Source: DASYML01 sp036009045 (GTDB lineage: Bacteria; Acidobacteriota; Blastocatellia; Pyrinomonadales; Pyrinomonadaceae). From it: a stretch of DNA of 64,000 nt. The notes under the pieces are model-generated. The model was not told where the DNA came from. It saw only the letters and a program-made list of their open reading frames with translations, and did not search any database. The position numbers and the translations under genes are program-made. The DNA lies in NCBI GenBank assembly GCA_036009045.1, contig DASYML010000187.1:1-64000 (forward strand). The letters run 5' to 3'. This document shows, piece after piece, positions 60,781-64,000 of this stretch (position 1 is the first letter of the stretch; every line of letters begins with the position of its first letter).

Positions 60781-62115
60781 ATGGAATCTTCTCTGCTGAT
60801 TAAAAACGGCACGCTCGTCACGATGGACCGGGATAACTCCGTCGTGTCCGCAGACCTGCTCGTGCGCGACGGGCGCATAGAGAGCATCGGTCACTTAAAT
60901 GGTCCAGCCGATGTTTCTATAGATGCGCGCGGTTGTGCGGTCCTGCCCGGCTTCGTGCAGACTCACATACATCTTTGCCAGACGCTCTTTCGCGGAGCGG
61001 CGGACGACCTCGCCCTCATTGACTGGTTGAAGAAGCGTATCTGGCCGATGGAGGCCGCGCACAACGCCTTGAGCGTGAGGGCCTCGGCGCGTCTCGCCAT
61101 CGCGGAGATGATGAAAGGCGGGACGACCTGCGCGCTCACGATGGAGACGGTCAATCACACGGGCGAAGCCTTCCGCGTCGCGTTAGAGACGGGCTTTCGC
61201 GCGACCATCGGCAAGTGCATGATGGACAAGGGAGAGGAAGTCCCCCCAACGCTTCATGAAGAGACCGACACTTCGATTAAGGAATCGCTCGCGCTGCTTG
61301 AAGAATGGCACAATCGCGCAGAGGGAAGATTGCGCTATTGCTTCGCCCCGCGCTTCGCCGTCAGTTGCACGCACAATCTCCTAGAGCATGTCTCTCATCT
61401 CTCAAAAGAGCGCGGCGTGATGGTCCACACACACGCCTCCGAGAACGTCGAAGAGATAGCCCTCGTCGAGCGTGAGACGGGCCAGCGCAACATCACTTAC
61501 CTGGATTCGCTCGGCCTCTGCGGGCCGCATGTCGCCCTGGCCCACTGCGTTCATCTTGACGACGCGGAGATGCAGACGCTCGCGCGCACGGGCACGCATG
61601 TGCTTCACTGCCCGTCTTCAAATCTCAAACTCAACTCCGGCATCGCCCCCGTCGCGGAACTGCTCCGGCGCGGCATCAGCGTCTCGCTCGGCGCGGACGG
61701 CGCGCCCTGCAATAACCGCCTAGACATGTTGACGGAGATGCGCACGGCTGCCCTGCTCCAAAAAGTCCTGCACGGCGCGGAAACCTTGCCCGCCGCACGC
61801 GCCCTCCGTATGGCGACGATTGACGGCGCACGCGCGCTTGGCCTCGAAGACGAAATCGGCAGCCTCGAAGTGGGCAAACGCGCGGACCTGATCATCATCA
61901 ACCTGGCCCGCCCGCACAACACGCCGCGCCCTGCGGACCTCATCTCTGCAATCGTCTACTCGGCGCAGGCCAGCGACGTTGAGACCGTCATCATAGATGG
62001 GCGCATCGTCATGCGCGAACGCGAATTGCAGACCCTTGACGAGCGCGAAGTGATTGACGAGGCGAACCGTGAAGCCGCTCTCCTGATGGCGCGGGCCGGT
62101 CTGGAAGCTTTATAG
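60781..62115 (+). CDS. amidohydrolase, 5'-deoxyadenosine/MTA/SAH deaminase-like
   Basis: 444 aa. Metal ligands in PGFVQTHIHLCQTLFRG, HTHASEN, ALAHCVHLDD and GADGAPCNNRLDM. TrzN/DadD group of cytosolic Zn deaminases that act on 5'-deoxyadenosine, methylthioadenosine or S-adenosylhomocysteine. Substrate is inferred from motifs only. Followed 24 bp later by a small protein. Confidence 0.88.
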   Translation: MESSLLIKNGTLVTMDRDNSVVSADLLVRDGRIESIGHLNGPADVSIDARGCAVLPGFVQTHIHLCQTLFRGAADDLALIDWLKKRIWPMEAAHNALSVRASARLAIAEMMKGGTTCALTMETVNHTGEAFRVALETGFRATIGKCMMDKGEEVPPTLHEETDTSIKESLALLEEWHNRAEGRLRYCFAPRFAVSCTHNLLEHVSHLSKERGVMVHTHASENVEEIALVERETGQRNITYLDSLGLCGPHVALAHCVHLDDAEMQTLARTGTHVLHCPSSNLKLNSGIAPVAELLRRGISVSLGADGAPCNNRLDMLTEMRTAALLQKVLHGAETLPAARALRMATIDGARALGLEDEIGSLEVGKRADLIIINLARPHNTPRPADLISAIVYSAQASDVETVIIDGRIVMRERELQTLDEREVIDEANREAALLMARAGLEAL

Positions 62116-62139
62116 TGAGACGAAGAAAGGGAATCGGAC

Positions 62140-62367
62140 GTGAGCAAATTTGATGAGTTTATGGAATTTCTGGAAGCCGCGCTCGGAGACCCGGAGACGC
62201 GCGAAGCCTTCATACAGTACGTCCACGAACTTAGCCCGCAGGAGCAGGCGGAGATTCTCGCCGAAGCCGAACAACGCGACCCGACAGGCTCGCTCGAATG
62301 GTCTCAAATCCTGGACCTGGCCGAAGACGAAGACGTGCAAGACCTGAGCGGCGATAAGTTAAATTGA
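62140..62367 (+). CDS. small acidic protein, unknown
   Basis: 75 aa, GTG start with GAAAGGGA 6-12 nt upstream. All helical, very acidic: FDEFMEFLEAALGDPETRE then QEQAEILAEAEQRDP. Good codon use and ribosome site support it. No family recognised; could be an amphipathic adaptor. Confidence 0.7.
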   Translation: MSKFDEFMEFLEAALGDPETREAFIQYVHELSPQEQAEILAEAEQRDPTGSLEWSQILDLAEDEDVQDLSGDKLN

Positions 62368-62414
62368 AAGCCAGCGCCGAAGCTGTGGAAGAGCGAGAGG
62401 AAAGGTGATTGGAA

Positions 62415-62612
62415 ATGAGTACGGACCGCGAGCGCTATGACCCACGCGCACAGGAGACCAAACGATTGCTCAAAGAAGTAATGGAAGCGGCTGAACTAAT
62501 CAAGAGCCAGACTCGCCGGATACTCATTGACAAGCGCACAGAATATCTTCGCTTTGAGAATGAGACCGAAGACTATGTGACGATTATTATTGAGAGGAAA
62601 GAAGGCGACTAA
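62415..62612 (+). CDS. small charged protein, unknown
   Basis: 65 aa, ATG 62415 (TTG 62409 alternative), AAAGG about 10 nt upstream. Helix (QETKRLLKEVMEAAELIKSQ) then two strands (RTEYLRFENETEDYVTIIIERK). Same strand as the preceding small gene, 47 bp apart; not recognised. Confidence 0.65.
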   Translation: MSTDRERYDPRAQETKRLLKEVMEAAELIKSQTRRILIDKRTEYLRFENETEDYVTIIIERKEGD

Positions 62613-62706
62613 GAGAACGCCCTTGAACGCCCTCTTGAAATGATCGCGAGTCTTCTTGCCGGATTATCAGCTGTAAGTCTTATCTACGCATAGCTACGTT
62701 CGATTG

Positions 62707-62877
62707 CTATCCGACGCAGGTCGGATGGCCGCAGTCGCAGATCATCTTCTGGTTCTCGTCTAGAGTGTTGTTGGTCGTCTTGCCGACCTGTCCGCAGTAG
62801 GGGCTGCAATAGTCGCTGCCCTGTGTGGCGAGACAGTTGCAGAGTCCGTGGGCGCAAATCTTCTCGGTTGTTTCCAT
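62707..62877 (-). CDS. bacterial metallothionein-like protein
   Basis: 56 aa. Eight cysteines and two histidines in the pattern CAHGLCNC, YCSPYC, CDCGHPTC, as in SmtA/BmtA metallothioneins that bind Zn or Cd. ATG 62877; a longer open frame upstream is not the gene. Followed on the same strand by nothing; preceded by a zinc-ribbon membrane protein 29 bp upstream, so a two-gene unit is likely. No SmtB-type operator could be identified. Confidence 0.8.
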   Translation of the reverse strand: METTEKICAHGLCNCLATQGSDYCSPYCGQVGKTTNNTLDENQKMICDCGHPTCVG

Positions 62878-62906
62878 AGTGCTTTGATGGTCTCCTCCCT
62901 TTGTGC

Positions 62907-63062
62907 TCAATGCGTGAACCAACCTATCAGGAGCAGGATGACGGCGATGGCAGCGATGAGGACGAGGGCCGTCGTGGCGTAGCCCGCGAGCAAGCGCGTT
63001 TTGCATGCCTGGCAGCGCAATCTGAAGAAGGACATTCCCCTGCCGCAGTGTGGACATTTCAT
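62907..63062 (-). CDS. zinc-ribbon single-pass membrane protein
   Basis: 51 aa from ATG 63062 with AAAGGA 8 nt upstream. CPHCGRGMSFFRLRCQACKTR is a zinc ribbon, then one membrane helix to the C-terminus. TTG 63098 would add twelve residues. Function unknown; co-oriented with the metallothionein. Confidence 0.75.
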   Translation of the reverse strand: MKCPHCGRGMSFFRLRCQACKTRLLAGYATTALVLIAAIAVILLLIGWFTH

Positions 63063-63114
63063 CTGTTGCGTATCCTTTGCCTCTATAGCGATTTTCAATT
63101 GAGTGCGACTACAG

Positions 63115-63192
63115 GTCAGTCCCGCCTGCTTAAGCTGGGCGGGTTTCCTGGCTCAGCCACGACCCGCCCAGCTTAAGCAGGCGGGACTGACA
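63115..63192. repeat. family-K palindrome (copy 2)
   Basis: Arms GTCAGTCCCGCCTGCTTAAG and CTTAAGCAGGCGGGACTGAC, nearly identical to 27895-27972; loops differ. Confidence 0.92.
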
Positions 63193-63579
63193 AGGACGCT
63201 CGCCGCGATGATTGCATCCAATTGAGAACCGCTATAAGTTATCGCAGCAATGCGCCGTCGTTAATATCACAACCAACGCACGCTTCTCAAATCTAATGTG
63301 GTGAATACGTCCCTACTTGGAAAAATAGCCGGGAAAGCGGGAAGGGCTGTGAAAATAGCTGTGCCAGTTCGAATGTAGCGGCTGCGGGGGGCGCAATCGG
63401 CGTTCGAACTGGCACGGGCGGGTACTAGCGATGTTCGGGCCTGTGGATGGTTATCTTGCGATTGGCTGACGTTTGGGCGTCAACCCCATCCCAACGAGAC
63501 GGGATTATACACTTCTTCTCAAAACTGTCAACGCTTTTTTGTCGAATTAGTCACAAAAAATTGCGAAACGCGCTTCCGG
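63193..63579. other. gene-free stretch with one strong palindrome
   Basis: No coding frame with ribosome site. Contains the 63361 palindrome, and A/T rich sequence next to the tRNA promoter. Confidence 0.4.
63364..63413. repeat. GTGCCAGTTCGAA inverted repeat
   Basis: Perfect 13-bp arms GTGCCAGTTCGAA and TTCGAACTGGCAC around 24 bases rich in G and C. No T tract follows, so it is not a typical terminator. Unlike the heptamer families in composition. Confidence 0.65.
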
Positions 63580-63609
63580 TTGACAGTTTCCGCGCTATCT
63601 TCTTATACT
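63580..63609 (+). promoter_or_regulatory. sigma70-type promoter of tRNA-Phe
   Basis: TTGACA at 63580-63585, 18-bp spacer, TATACT at 63604-63609, 31 bp before the mature tRNA 5' end. Confidence 0.85.
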
Positions 63610-63640
63610 ACGCACTCTTGCCGATACCCATCATAGTTCC

Positions 63641-63716
63641 GGCCAGGTAGCTCAGTCGGTAGAGCGCGGCCCTGAAAAGGCCGGCGTCGGCGGTTCGATT
63701 CCGTCCCTGGCCACCA
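63641..63716 (+). tRNA. tRNA-Phe (GAA)
   Basis: 76 nt. Acceptor GGCCAGG/CCTGGCC, D-arm GCTC/GAGC, anticodon stem CGGCC/GGCCG with loop CTGAAAA (anticodon GAA), T-arm GGCGG TTCGATT CCGTC, encoded ACCA end. Repeat E3 begins 4 nt after it. Confidence 0.98.
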
Positions 63717-63720
63717 GATT

Positions 63721-63803
63721 TAGTCCAAGGTCCAAGGTCCAAAGTCTAAAGTCTAGAACAGCCAGATTCCGCTTCTTGACTTTGGACCTTGGACCTTGGA
63801 CTT
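63721..63803. repeat. family-E heptamer palindrome (copy 3)
   Basis: TAGTCCAAGGTCCAAGGTCC left arm, GGACCTTGGACCTTGGACTT right arm. Between convergent tRNA-Phe and the leftward gene at the window end. Confidence 0.92.
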
Positions 63804-63822
63804 ATTGAGACTTTGGACTCTC

Positions 63823-64000
63823 TTATTTATTCCAGTAGCGTTTGATTTTGTGTTCGAGGAGGGGGAATGGGACGTACTCGGCCTGGCGACCGGCGGTGCG
63901 TAGCTCTTCGACCATGCGGATGGCTCCGTCCGCGTTGCGCGTGTGGACGAGGATGGTCGAGGCGCGTTGCAGTTCCGGCCTGTCTGCGAGCCAGCGCGCG
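63823..64000 (-). CDS. C-terminal fragment of an unidentified protein (5' end off window)
   Basis: About 58 codons visible, ending LLEHKIKRYWNK and stop. Contains RASTILVHTRNADGAIRMV, alternating hydrophobic strands and helices, which fit an alpha/beta domain. Not enough to name. Confidence 0.65.
   Translation of the reverse strand, partial: ARWLADRPELQRASTILVHTRNADGAIRMVEELRTAGRQAEYVPFPLLEHKIKRYWNK

Noticed and set aside
62878..63057. 116-residue form of the metallothionein
   Set aside because: The upstream part is antisense-like His/Arg-rich sequence overlapping the zinc-ribbon gene in another frame.
6586..63803. Calling every palindrome a Rho-independent terminator
   Set aside because: Few have a T tract after the right arm, and several lie in divergent gaps where no transcript ends.

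Overview
The window is about 64 kb of GC-rich chromosome with housekeeping genes on both strands and no prophage, insertion sequence or CRISPR array. Gene content (Bacillus-type three-gene succinate dehydrogenase, a SpoIVB/S55-family protease and a SpoIID protein without a sporulation locus, DedA/VTT proteins, PqqD-like peptide chaperone, ankyrin lipoproteins, hfq with a degenerate C-tail) together with very frequent intergenic palindromes fits an Acidobacteriota of the Blastocatellia type; this is an inference from gene style, not from a marker search.

Layout. 1-6.5 kb: a degenerate hybrid histidine kinase, sdhCAB interrupted by a Uma2-type nuclease gene, and a Coq4-like protein, all leftward. 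6.7-11 kb: LysR regulator, amidase, stomatin/SPFH protein, and a PqqD domain fused to two cystine-knot-like modules. 11-17 kb: thpR and a penicillin-acylase-family hydrolase leftward, then an outer-membrane barrel and two DedA/VTT proteins. 17-26 kb: exonuclease, pyrE, truA and the conserved envelope/isoprenoid block uppS-cdsA-dxr-rseP-ispG. 26-36.7 kb (leftward): CopG-type antitoxin, DUF2752, receiver-HATPase, holB, tmk, hfq, miaA, glutaredoxin, SpoIID, a serine hydrolase, a Gfo/Idh oxidoreductase. 37-47.6 kb: GT39 glycosyltransferase, a hydrolase relative lacking its nucleophile, mobA, S55 protease, rsmG, a PLP decarboxylase, a TPR lipoprotein, hisA and a dienoyl-CoA-reductase-like SDR. 47.8-59.1 kb: all seven trp functions in the order E-G-D-C-F-B-A, interrupted by two ankyrin proteins, a cyclophilin and a diguanylate cyclase. 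59.4-64 kb: recA, a deoxyadenosine-deaminase-type amidohydrolase, small proteins including a metallothionein, and tRNA-Phe.

The most striking layer is between the genes. Roughly forty intergenic elements share one architecture: an arm of several tandem 7-bp words, a short loop, and the complementary arm. Different elements use different words (GGAGTCT, TAGAGGC, GTGACAA, GGTCCAA, AGTTTTC, GGGGTTA, AAGGATG and others), yet several share a loop motif of the form AAAGACA-n-CTTGCTTTT. They lie in tandem, convergent and divergent gaps, often run into the 3' ends of genes and supply their last codons (PyrE and TrpF both end KAVTSDE; TrpA and RsmG both carry KVQGPKSKV), and often stop only 3-15 bp before a start codon that has no Shine-Dalgarno sequence. 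I regard this repeat system as the best candidate for something undescribed here.
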